Shown here: piece after piece, positions 1 to 5,096 of the stretch
Layout: each line of letters starts with the position of its first letter
Position numbering within the stretch: position 1 is the stretch's first letter
NCBI GenBank assembly: GCA_964493945.1
Contig: CAZBQG010000280.1
Coordinates: 1-5,096, forward strand
Direction: 5' to 3'
Source of the DNA: CAZBQG01 sp964493945
GTDB taxonomy: Bacteria; Pseudomonadota; Alphaproteobacteria; Rhodospirillales; UBA2165
Length of the DNA: 5,096 nt
Notes under the pieces: generated by a model
Told to the model about the DNA's origin: nothing
What the model saw: the letters and a program-made list of their open reading frames with translations, nothing else
Database searches by the model: none
Made by a program: the position numbers and the translations under genes

Positions 1-391
1 CGGTCGTGCGGTGGGCTTCATCCACCTCCTCCTGGGTCGTCACGTCTAGCCCGTTATGGAACAGGTAGCGCATCTTGTCCGAATGGTTTTTTTGTTCCAC
101 CACGGCATAGACATGTACGCCGCCCAGGCGGACCATCAGGGAGATGGGGCTGGTGCGGATCGATTCCAGGCCCAGGAATTCGGTATAGAATTTGCGGGTG
201 GTTTCCAGATTTTTGGCGATCAGCGTGCCGTGGGACAGGAATTTGGTCTTCAGCGCCGCACCTTTCTTTTTTGCGGTCTTTCTCTTTGCCGCCGGCTTTT
301 TGGCGACTGCCTTCTTGGCGACAGCCTTTTTTGCAACGGCCTTCTTTGCCACTGCCTTCTTCTTTGGTTTCGCTTTGGTTTTTACAGCCAT
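1..391 (-). CDS. VOC-superfamily protein with Lys/Ala-rich histone-H1-like N-terminal tail (partial, C-terminus off the left edge)
   Basis: The reading frame starts at ATG 391-389 and stays open to the left edge, giving 130 codons. A Shine-Dalgarno GGAGGA lies at 399-404, 7 nt upstream, which supports this start. Residues 4-43 are almost only Lys and Ala with a few Val, built on a KKAVA unit, and end in KKPAAKRKTAKKK. From about residue 50 a VOC (glyoxalase/bleomycin-resistance/ring-cleavage dioxygenase) module begins: FLSHGTLIAKNLETTRKFYT is the classic first beta strand and helix, followed by EFLGLESIRTS and the strands SLMVRLGG and VHVYAVVEQ. His54 sits where VOC enzymes place their first metal ligand; His93 or His112 could be others. 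VOC proteins are usually metal-dependent lyases, isomerases or dioxygenases, but the substrate cannot be told here. It lies 123 bp downstream of the flavoprotein gene on the same strand and may be co-transcribed. A basic tail like this suggests nucleic-acid or polyanion binding; that is inference. Confidence 0.82.
   Translation of the reverse strand, partial: MAVKTKAKPKKKAVAKKAVAKKAVAKKAVAKKPAAKRKTAKKKGAALKTKFLSHGTLIAKNLETTRKFYTEFLGLESIRTSPISLMVRLGGVHVYAVVEQKNHSDKMRYLFHNGLDVTTQEEVDEAHRTT
281..355 (-). repeat. In-frame 15-bp tandem repeat encoding KKAVA units of the basic tail
   Basis: Four 15-bp units (296-355, residues 13-32 of the VOC protein) each encode A-V-A-K-K, and a fifth, degenerate unit (281-295) encodes P-A-A-K-R. 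The units differ from each other at third codon positions (Val as GTG, GTT, GTC, GTC; Ala as GCA, GCC, GCT; Lys as AAG or AAA). The peptide period is therefore better conserved than the DNA, which argues for selection on the basic tail rather than a fresh DNA duplication. Confidence 0.85.
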
Positions 392-398
392 AATTTCG

Positions 399-404
399 TC
401 CTCC
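399..404 (-). promoter_or_regulatory. Ribosome binding site of the VOC gene
   Basis: On the minus strand GGAGGA is followed by 7 nt (CGAAATT) and then ATG at 391. It is a near-perfect anti-16S match at good spacing. It fixes the start and shows that the basic tail is translated as part of the protein rather than being an artefact of choosing too early a start. Confidence 0.8.
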
Positions 405-409
405 CATTC

Positions 410-472
410 GCCGGACCCTGCCGGCTGATTTCTGCCTCAATCAGGCCCCTGAATTGAGACCCCGGGCTCAAT
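410..472 (-). other. Cluster of short inverted repeats in the leader of the VOC gene
   Basis: Four small dyads follow one another: GCCGG/CCGGC (410-414 with 421-425), TGATT/AATCA (426-430 with 439-443), TCAGG/CCTGA (441-445 with 448-452) and ATTGAG/CTCAAT (453-458 with 467-472). The third shares three bases with the second, so those two cannot form together. The stems are only 5-6 bp, so each alone could be chance in GC-rich DNA; their density just upstream of a strong ribosome binding site is what is notable. They could be operators, a structured leader, or nothing. Confidence 0.3.
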
Positions 473-500
473 CCTATCATGAACCCAAACTCAACCACCA

Positions 501-516
501 GACCCAGGATTGGGTC
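501..516 (-). terminator. Possible weak hairpin terminator at the end of the flavoprotein gene
   Basis: GACCCA (501-506) and TGGGTC (511-516) form a perfect 6-bp stem with a 4-nt loop, overlapping the stop codon of the minus-strand flavoprotein gene (517-515). A competing 7-bp stem uses ACCCAGG (502-508) with CCTGGGT (526-532). No clear run of U follows on the minus strand, so intrinsic termination is doubtful and read-through into the VOC gene is plausible. Confidence 0.25.
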
Positions 517-1927
517 AGGTCCCGGCCTGGGTTTTGCCATGGATAGCCTCGGCTGCCAGCAAGCCCAGAATGAAGGCTTTGGCCAGGCCACCCATATAGG
601 CGACGCTTGGCCCCCCTTCCAGCCCTGCCACCGTCGTGCCCGCCGCGTAAAGGCCGGGGATGGGGGCGCCGTCGGGCTTCAGCGCGTGGCACCCCGCATC
701 GATCGAGACGCCGCCCATGGTCCCCGTAATCCCCGTGCAAAGCGGCACGGCATAAAAGGGCGGCCTTGTTATGGGATAGGTGGGGAAGCGGTCCGTGCCG
801 CGGGGCGGCTCCAGGTTTTCCAATTTTCCCTGGGCCAGGACTTCGTTGTAAGCCGTGACGGTGCGGGCCAATCCGGCCCCGTCGATGCCGGCCATTTGGG
901 CCAGAGTTTCCAGGTCGCCGGCCTCAAACATCTTGCCGCCGCCCAAAGTGATCAGCGGGTTGGCCGCCGTCGGCCCTTCCTTGGCCGGGCCGTTCCAGAT
1001 GGCATCATCCAATATAAGTGTGGTGGATTGGGGGTCCTCCAATTTGGCCATGGCATTGGAGAAAATAATCCCACCCTCTCCTTCGTCGGCGAAGCGCTTG
1101 CCGTCCGGGCCCACCACCAGGGCCGCCGTGACCGTCTGGTCGATCATGGGGAAGGGCCAAAGCTTGTCACTGGTAAGCCCGTCCCGATGCACCGGATGGC
1201 CGTAGAATTCACCAAAGCCGGTGAGTTCCGCGCCTGCGGATTGGGCCAGGCGCAACCCGTCGCCCATGGCGCTGGGCGCGGAGCGGATGAGCATCCCGTC
1301 GGCCTGGGGCGAGATATATTGGCGGATCATGTCCCGGTTGGCGCCAAAGCCGCCATCGGCGATGATCACCGCGCCGGATTTGAGGCTGATTGGCTCGCCG
1401 TCCCGGACCGCATCCACACCCCGGCAGATGCCGTCCTCCATGATCAGTCCCTCGACCCGGGTGCCGCGCATCAGTTTTCCACCCCGCCCGGTCAGGTTTT
1501 CTTCCAGCTTGCGCATGAGATAATCGGCGCCCCGTCCTTCCCAATCCAGGCCCGGCTTGAAGCGCCGGGGCGGGGCCAGGATCAGGCTGCGGATGCCGTC
1601 ACCCATGACCATTTCCATGAAGCGCGCCCCTTCTTCCTGCAGCCAATCCACGGCGCGCCTGGAATTGAAGGCCAGGGCATGGGCCAGATCGGACCGGGTC
1701 CGGCCTTCCGTCGCCGCCTCCATGATTTCCAGCAACTCCTCGCCCGGCAATTTCATATTGGCGAACAGGATATGGCTGACCCCGGTGGTGATCCGGGAAT
1801 TGCAGAGATAGCGCTCATCGCTCTGGGCCTCCAGGACCAGGGCCGAAAGACCCAGTTGGGCCGCCCGGTTGGCGGCGACAAGCCCTGCAAAACCGCCGCC
1901 CATGGCAATCACGTCATAATCACTCAT
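515..1927 (-). CDS. FAD-dependent oxidoreductase, fumarate reductase/succinate dehydrogenase flavoprotein superfamily (FAD_binding_2 type)
   Basis: This 470-residue soluble-looking flavoprotein has no signal peptide or membrane helix. Residues 4-33 form the dinucleotide-binding fold (DVIAMGGGFAGLVAANRAAQ, then a strand ending in Glu33). GAVIIADGGFGAN (185-197) and the C-terminal IPGLYAAGTT (423-432) followed by a GG-rich segment (438-447) are the usual second and third FAD contacts. The middle (about 240-390) is the capping/substrate domain, with VVGPDGKRFADE at 271-282. Relatives include fumarate and urocanate reductases, tricarballylate dehydrogenase and 3-ketosteroid dehydrogenases. Compared with fumarate reductase as I recall it, His244 (HP motif) is kept but the catalytic Arg position reads Gly286, so ordinary fumarate reduction is unlikely. 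ATG 1927 is preferred to an in-frame start at 1975 because it has an upstream AGAGG (1933-1937), matches the family's N-terminus and overlaps the CoA-transferase stop by 8 nt. The substrate is unknown, perhaps an acid or acyl-CoA linked to that transferase. Confidence 0.9.
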   Translation of the reverse strand: MSDYDVIAMGGGFAGLVAANRAAQLGLSALVLEAQSDERYLCNSRITTGVSHILFANMKLPGEELLEIMEAATEGRTRSDLAHALAFNSRRAVDWLQEEGARFMEMVMGDGIRSLILAPPRRFKPGLDWEGRGADYLMRKLEENLTGRGGKLMRGTRVEGLIMEDGICRGVDAVRDGEPISLKSGAVIIADGGFGANRDMIRQYISPQADGMLIRSAPSAMGDGLRLAQSAGAELTGFGEFYGHPVHRDGLTSDKLWPFPMIDQTVTAALVVGPDGKRFADEGEGGIIFSNAMAKLEDPQSTTLILDDAIWNGPAKEGPTAANPLITLGGGKMFEAGDLETLAQMAGIDGAGLARTVTAYNEVLAQGKLENLEPPRGTDRFPTYPITRPPFYAVPLCTGITGTMGGVSIDAGCHALKPDGAPIPGLYAAGTTVAGLEGGPSVAYMGGLAKAFILGLLAAEAIHGKTQAGT

Positions 1928-3137
1928 CTCCGCCTCTTCCAATGTCGCCGGCCCCGGCCAGCGTCGCAATTTCATCCCCGGTAAAGCCGAATTCGGTCAG
2001 CACTTCGCTTGAATGTTGCCCCAGCAGAGGTGCCGGGCGGCGGATGGAAGCCGGCGCTTCGGAATATTTGAGTGGATGGCCAAGGACCCGCATGGGTGCG
2101 CCCGAGGCCGAACCAACCTCGGCGATCATGCCCCGGGCCAGGGCCTGGGGATCGGCGTTCATCTGACCAATATCCAGGACCGGCCCGGCGGGCACCCCGG
2201 CCTCATCCAGGCGGGCCAGCAATTCCTCGTTGGTCAGCTTGGCGAAATATCCGTTCAGCACCTCCACCAATTCCTCCAGATGGTCGATGCGTGCTGGGCT
2301 GTCGGCGAAGCGGGGATCATCGGCCAGTTCCGGCGCCTCCAGGCATTGGGTCAGCTTCAGCCAGTTATTCTGATTGCCCGCCCCGACGATGAGCCAGCCA
2401 TTGGCGGACTGGAAGGCCTGATAGGGCGCCATCACGGGATGGGCCGAACCCATGGCGCCCGGCACCCGGCCCGAAGCCAGATGAATGGAGCTTTGCAAAA
2501 TGGCGTGCGTGGTTCCGGCCTCAAACAGCGACGTATCCACCTGCTGGCCCCGCCCGATGACCGAACGGCGGATGATGGCCCCCAGAATGCCCAAGGCGGC
2601 CAGGGTGCCGGCGGTGATATCGGTCACGGGCACGCCCATTTTCACTGGCGGGCGGCCCGGCCCTTCGCCGGTGACGCTCATCAGGCCGCTCATTCCCTGG
2701 GCCACCAGATCAAAGCCGCCCTTGGCGGCATAGGGCCCGGTCTGGCCGAAGCCGGTGATGGAACAATAAACCAGGCGCGGGCAGGCTTCCTTGATTTGGT
2801 CGTAGCCGATCCCGTAATGGGTCATGGCCCCGGTCCGGTAATTTTCAATAAACACATCCACCTTGCCCAGCAGGCTTCTCAGCACTCCCCGCCCCCCGGC
2901 ACTTTTCATGTTCAGGGCCAAGCCCCGCTTGTTGCGGTTGAGCATGGCGAAATAGGCCGATTCGCCGTCCACACTGGGCCTATCGCCGCGCACGGAATCG
3001 CCAGCCGGCAGGCGTTCCACCTTGATCACGTCGGCGCCCATATCGGCCAGCAGCATGGCCGAGATGGGTGCTGCCACCACATGGCCCATCTCCAGCACCG
3101 TTATGCCCGAAAGCAGGCCTTTCGCTTCATCCGTCAT
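1920..3137 (-). CDS. CaiB/BaiF family (class III) CoA-transferase
   Basis: This 405-residue protein has the usual length and architecture of class III CoA-transferases (formyl-CoA transferase, CaiB, succinyl-CoA:mesaconate type), which move CoA between carboxylic acids and act as interlocked dimers in the cytoplasm. Visible family motifs: GITVLEMGHVVAAP (11-24), ADMGADVIKVE (31-41), LNRNKRGLALN (67-77), VDVFIENYRTG (93-103; most members read ENYRPG), SITGFGQTGP (126-135), GFDLVAQGMSGLMSVTG (141-157) and GVPVTDITAG (168-177). Asp173 in the last is the expected catalytic aspartate that carries the acyl-anhydride intermediate. The small domain with APYQAFQSANGWLIVGAGN and the VPAGPVLD segment are also present. 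ATG 3137 is chosen over an upstream TTG at 3170: family similarity begins just after it and GGGGAAG lies 6 nt upstream. Its last codons overlap the flavoprotein start (ATGAGTGA), indicating translational coupling. The acid substrate cannot be predicted. Confidence 0.94.
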   Translation of the reverse strand: MTDEAKGLLSGITVLEMGHVVAAPISAMLLADMGADVIKVERLPAGDSVRGDRPSVDGESAYFAMLNRNKRGLALNMKSAGGRGVLRSLLGKVDVFIENYRTGAMTHYGIGYDQIKEACPRLVYCSITGFGQTGPYAAKGGFDLVAQGMSGLMSVTGEGPGRPPVKMGVPVTDITAGTLAALGILGAIIRRSVIGRGQQVDTSLFEAGTTHAILQSSIHLASGRVPGAMGSAHPVMAPYQAFQSANGWLIVGAGNQNNWLKLTQCLEAPELADDPRFADSPARIDHLEELVEVLNGYFAKLTNEELLARLDEAGVPAGPVLDIGQMNADPQALARGMIAEVGSASGAPMRVLGHPLKYSEAPASIRRPAPLLGQHSSEVLTEFGFTGDEIATLAGAGDIGRGGDE

Positions 3138-3195
3138 TTTTGTCTTCCCCGAATGCGATCCTAGCGCCAAATAGCCTGGGCATCCAATAATGGTC

Positions 3196-3201
3196 TATAA
3201 T
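3196..3201 (+). promoter_or_regulatory. Putative -10 element in the divergent promoter region
   Basis: The 76-bp spacer between the divergent CoA-transferase and decarboxylase genes holds the AT-rich patch 3184-3206, which contrasts with the GC-rich surroundings. It contains a consensus TATAAT at 3196-3201 on the plus strand and, overlapping it, TATTAT on the minus strand (3203-3198). No good TTGACA-like box is seen at the proper distance on either strand. If the plus -10 is used, transcription would start near 3207-3209. The overlapping 8-bp palindrome TAATATTA (3198-3205) could also be part of an operator. Confidence 0.4.
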
Positions 3202-3213
3202 ATTACTTGCTGA

Positions 3214-4227
3214 ATGGAAAAGGAGACGGGTCCCATACAGGGAAAAATCGCTATCGAGGAACATTTTACGCTGGAGGCCGCCTTGGACAAAGGCGCGCAA
3301 TTCATCGGCCAGTCTGTCGATTGGTCCGATGTGCGCCGCCGCATGTTGGATGTGGGTGAATTGCGCCTGGCCGACATGGACCGCCACGGGTTCGAACTGG
3401 CCATACTTTCTTTTATGCCGGGCGTGCAGGAAATGATCGAGCTACAAGAGGCAAAATCCGCCGCCCGCCAGGCCAATGATGCTTTGGCCGGACACATTTC
3501 CCGTCATCCGGATCGTTTCGCCGGTTTCGCCACCCTGCCCATGCAGAACCCGGAAGCGGCCATCCTTGAGCTTCAGCGCTGCGTTAGGGAACTGGGCTTC
3601 AAGGGCGCCATGGTCAACGGCTACACCCAACGCGAGGTGGAGGATTCGGCCGTCTATTATGATCTTCCCGAATACCGCCCCTTCTGGGCCGAAGTGGCTG
3701 AACTTGACGTGCCTTTATATTTGCATCCGCGCACTCCCCCCGCCGCCCGCGCCCAGGCCTATGAGGGGCATCGCTGGCTGATCAGCGCCGCCTGGGGATT
3801 TGCCGTGGAAACCTCGGTCCATGCGCTTCGCCTGATCGGCTCGGGGCTGTTCGACGAGTTCCCGAACCTCAACATCATCCTGGGCCATCTGGGGGAACGC
3901 ATTCCCTTCGATATGTGGCGCCTGGATCATCGCCTCAGAAAATCCCCCCGGGGCTATTCGCTGGAAAAGGAAATGAGCGGCTATCTCCGGAGCAATTTTC
4001 ATCTCACGACCAGTGGAAATTTCAGCGACAATGCCTTGCGTTGCGCGATCTCGGAAATGGGTGTGGAACGCATCATGCTCTCGGTCGATTACCCCCTGGA
4101 GGAGACCATCGACGCGGTCTCCTGGTTCGACGGAACCGAGTTGGAAGAGGCCGACCGTCACCGCATGGGGCGCACCAATGCCATGGAACTCTTCAAGCTG
4201 AATTTGGGGCGATTGTTTTTTTCTTGA
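3214..4227 (+). CDS. Amidohydrolase-family metal-dependent decarboxylase, gamma-resorcylate (2,6-dihydroxybenzoate) decarboxylase-like
   Basis: The 337-residue product resembles gamma-resorcylate decarboxylase along its whole length (about 327 residues in the family). That enzyme removes CO2 from 2,6-dihydroxybenzoate to give resorcinol without oxidation, using one Mn or Zn ion. Recalled metal ligands Glu8, His10, His164 and Asp287 correspond here to Glu15 and His17 (IAIEEHF), His171 (YLHPR) and Asp292 (LSVDYP); the catalytic His218/Glu221 pair corresponds to His225/Glu228 (GHLGE). Other family blocks are RRMLDVGELRLADMDRHG (43-59), DRFAGFATLPMQNP (100-113), GFKGAMVNGYTQ (128-139), YYDLPEYRPFW (148-158), SVHALRLIGSGLFDEFPNLN (201-220), TTSGNF (265-270) and GRTNAMELFKLN at the end. 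The Glu-x-His instead of His-x-His first motif fits the decarboxylase branch. Related enzymes act on 2,3-dihydroxybenzoate, 5-carboxyvanillate or aminocarboxymuconate semialdehyde, so the substrate is not certain. It is divergent from the CoA-transferase operon. Start uncertain: ATG 3214 or ATA 3235. Confidence 0.92.
   Translation: MEKETGPIQGKIAIEEHFTLEAALDKGAQFIGQSVDWSDVRRRMLDVGELRLADMDRHGFELAILSFMPGVQEMIELQEAKSAARQANDALAGHISRHPDRFAGFATLPMQNPEAAILELQRCVRELGFKGAMVNGYTQREVEDSAVYYDLPEYRPFWAEVAELDVPLYLHPRTPPAARAQAYEGHRWLISAAWGFAVETSVHALRLIGSGLFDEFPNLNIILGHLGERIPFDMWRLDHRLRKSPRGYSLEKEMSGYLRSNFHLTTSGNFSDNALRCAISEMGVERIMLSVDYPLEETIDAVSWFDGTELEEADRHRMGRTNAMELFKLNLGRLFFS
3218..3225 (+). promoter_or_regulatory. 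Strong Shine-Dalgarno inside the annotated 5' end of the decarboxylase gene
   Basis: AAAAGGAG at 3218-3225 is an excellent ribosome binding site, but it lies downstream of the only nearby ATG (3214). Nine bases after it comes ATA (3235), at exactly the residue where close relatives have their initiating Met. No Shine-Dalgarno precedes ATG 3214. This makes the true start ambiguous. Confidence 0.6.
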
Positions 4228-5096
4228 ACAGCGCCTTGAACCAACTCGAGACCGTATTCAATATGGCCTGCCACCAGGGGACATCCTTGGCGGCTTCCGG
4301 TTTGGGCTGGCTGATCTCGGAGATCTTTTTCTTGTCGGCCGCCGCCAGATCGCCTTTTCCAATTGGGCATAAAGGCGGGACCGGCTGGCCAGGACCCTCA
4401 CATCCTTGGGCGCCTTGGCCAGGGCCATTTCATATTGTTTGAGCGCCCTGTCATGGAGTTTGGCCCCGGCCAGGGCTTTTCCGAATTGCAGACGATAATC
4501 TGGAAAATCCTTGCCGGACTTGCCAGCTTTTGAGAAGGGCCTGGCCGCGCAGGGAAAACAAAGGCTGAATTTCGTCATCCGCAAGGCTGCCCGACCAGAT
4601 GGCCTTGGAAAGATCATCGATCACCCGGTCATATTTGCCCTGAAAAAATAGGAACTGGCCCGCCCGACCAAAGCATCGGCGTAATTCGCGTCCAGTACCA
4701 GGGCCTGATTGAAACTTTTGAGGGCCGCCACATGGTCGCCCTTCAGCGCCATCAGATAGCCCATTTCCTTGTGGGTGCCGGGCAGCCTTGCATCCAGGCG
4801 GGAAGCATCACCCAGATCCTTGATGGCGTTTTCCGTATAGCCCAGCCCTCTTTTGGCCTGGGCGCGGAGGTAAAATAGCTTAGCCTTTCTCTTGTTCGAC
4901 AGAATGACCGCAGCATTCTTCTGGGTGGCGAATATTTTATTGAAATCCCCTTGGGATTTACCGAATTCTTTCAGCTTGAGAAAGAATTCCCCCCGTTTGA
5001 ACAACGCATCAATGTGATCGGTCTTGCGCTTGATGACAAAGTTTGGTCGGCCCCCATTGAGTGGTCCAGGTTGAATGTTAGTGCATGACCGGCCTG
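4193..5096 (-). pseudogene. Tetratricopeptide-repeat (TPR) protein gene with three frameshifts (N-terminus off the right edge)
   Basis: Reading the minus strand from the right edge, one frame is open to a TGA at 4623-4621 and encodes TPR-like helices: IDALFKRGEFFLKLKEF, then KLFYLRAQAKRGLGYTENAI, then a good repeat with KEMGYLMALKGDHVAALKSF, then NYADALVGRASSYFF. TPR similarity continues in another frame (QGKYDRVIDDLSKAIWSG, FSLRGQALLK), returns to the first frame (DYRLQFGKALAGAKLHDRAL, KQYEMALAKAPKDVRVLASR), and then shifts again (LAAADKKKISEI) to a TGA at 4195-4193. The switches sit at runs of six T, four A and four A (4643-4648, 4528-4531, 4355-4358 on the plus strand). Restored, the product has about six TPR units and ends with an amphipathic, Trp-rich helix (WWQAILNTVSSWFKALFKKK). 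TPR proteins are protein-binding scaffolds; the partner is unknown. No convincing start is visible in the window, so the N-terminus is probably missing. Either a decaying gene or homopolymer sequencing errors; its last 35 bp overlap the convergent decarboxylase gene. Confidence 0.72.

Noticed and set aside
281..355. Possible CRISPR-like or non-coding tandem repeat
   Set aside because: The 15-bp period is a multiple of three, lies fully inside a coding frame and varies at synonymous positions, so it is a protein repeat; there are no spacers.
54..440. 128-codon minus-strand frame full of Lys, Gly and Arg overlapping the VOC gene
   Set aside because: It is the frame-shifted reading of the same Lys-codon repeat. 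The neighbouring frame has a ribosome binding site and a VOC domain, so this one is an artefact.
479..1984. 501-codon open frame on the plus strand, antisense to the flavoprotein gene
   Set aside because: It has no recognisable motif and a composition rich in Gly, Ala, Pro, His and Gln typical of a shadow frame; the minus strand has a complete FAD fold with a proper start and operon overlap.
2013..3164. 383-codon open frame on the plus strand, antisense to the CoA-transferase gene
   Set aside because: GC-rich shadow frame without domains; the opposite strand shows every class III CoA-transferase motif.
3138..3170. Upstream TTG start of the CoA-transferase (11 more residues)
   Set aside because: The extra residues do not match the family and no good Shine-Dalgarno precedes the TTG, whereas ATG 3137 has GGGGAAG just upstream.
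3715..4161. 148-codon minus-strand frame inside the decarboxylase gene
   Set aside because: Antisense shadow of conserved decarboxylase motifs, with no ribosome binding site or domain.

Overview
The window reads as chromosomal DNA from a GC-rich Gram-negative bacterium, most likely an alphaproteobacterium. This is an inference from the high GC content, heavy GCC/GGC/CTG codon use and the family types present; there is no rRNA or marker gene to confirm it. No mobile element, tRNA, CRISPR array or phage gene was seen.

Layout: (1) 1-391, minus strand: the first 130 codons of a VOC (glyoxalase/dioxygenase fold) protein that carries a histone-H1-like Lys/Ala tail; it runs off the left edge. (2) 392-514: a short spacer with several small inverted repeats. 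(3) 515-1927, minus: a 470-residue FAD-dependent oxidoreductase of the fumarate reductase/succinate dehydrogenase flavoprotein superfamily. (4) 1920-3137, minus: a 405-residue CaiB/BaiF (class III) CoA-transferase whose stop overlaps the start of the flavoprotein gene. (5) 3138-3213: an AT-rich divergent promoter region. (6) 3214-4227, plus: a metal-dependent amidohydrolase-family decarboxylase closely resembling gamma-resorcylate (2,6-dihydroxybenzoate) decarboxylase. (7) 4193-5096, minus: a tetratricopeptide-repeat (TPR) gene broken by three single-base frameshifts, all in or next to homopolymer runs, converging on and slightly overlapping the decarboxylase gene.

The CoA-transferase and flavoprotein genes form a tightly coupled operon, possibly continuing into the VOC gene, and are transcribed divergently from the decarboxylase. 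Together they look like a small carboxylic-acid catabolic locus: non-oxidative decarboxylation of a (hydroxy)aromatic acid, CoA transfer to an acid, and flavin-dependent oxidation or reduction. The actual substrate cannot be read from sequence. The flavoprotein lacks several residues that define fumarate reductase, so its chemistry is open. The TPR gene appears unrelated and is either decaying or affected by homopolymer sequencing errors.
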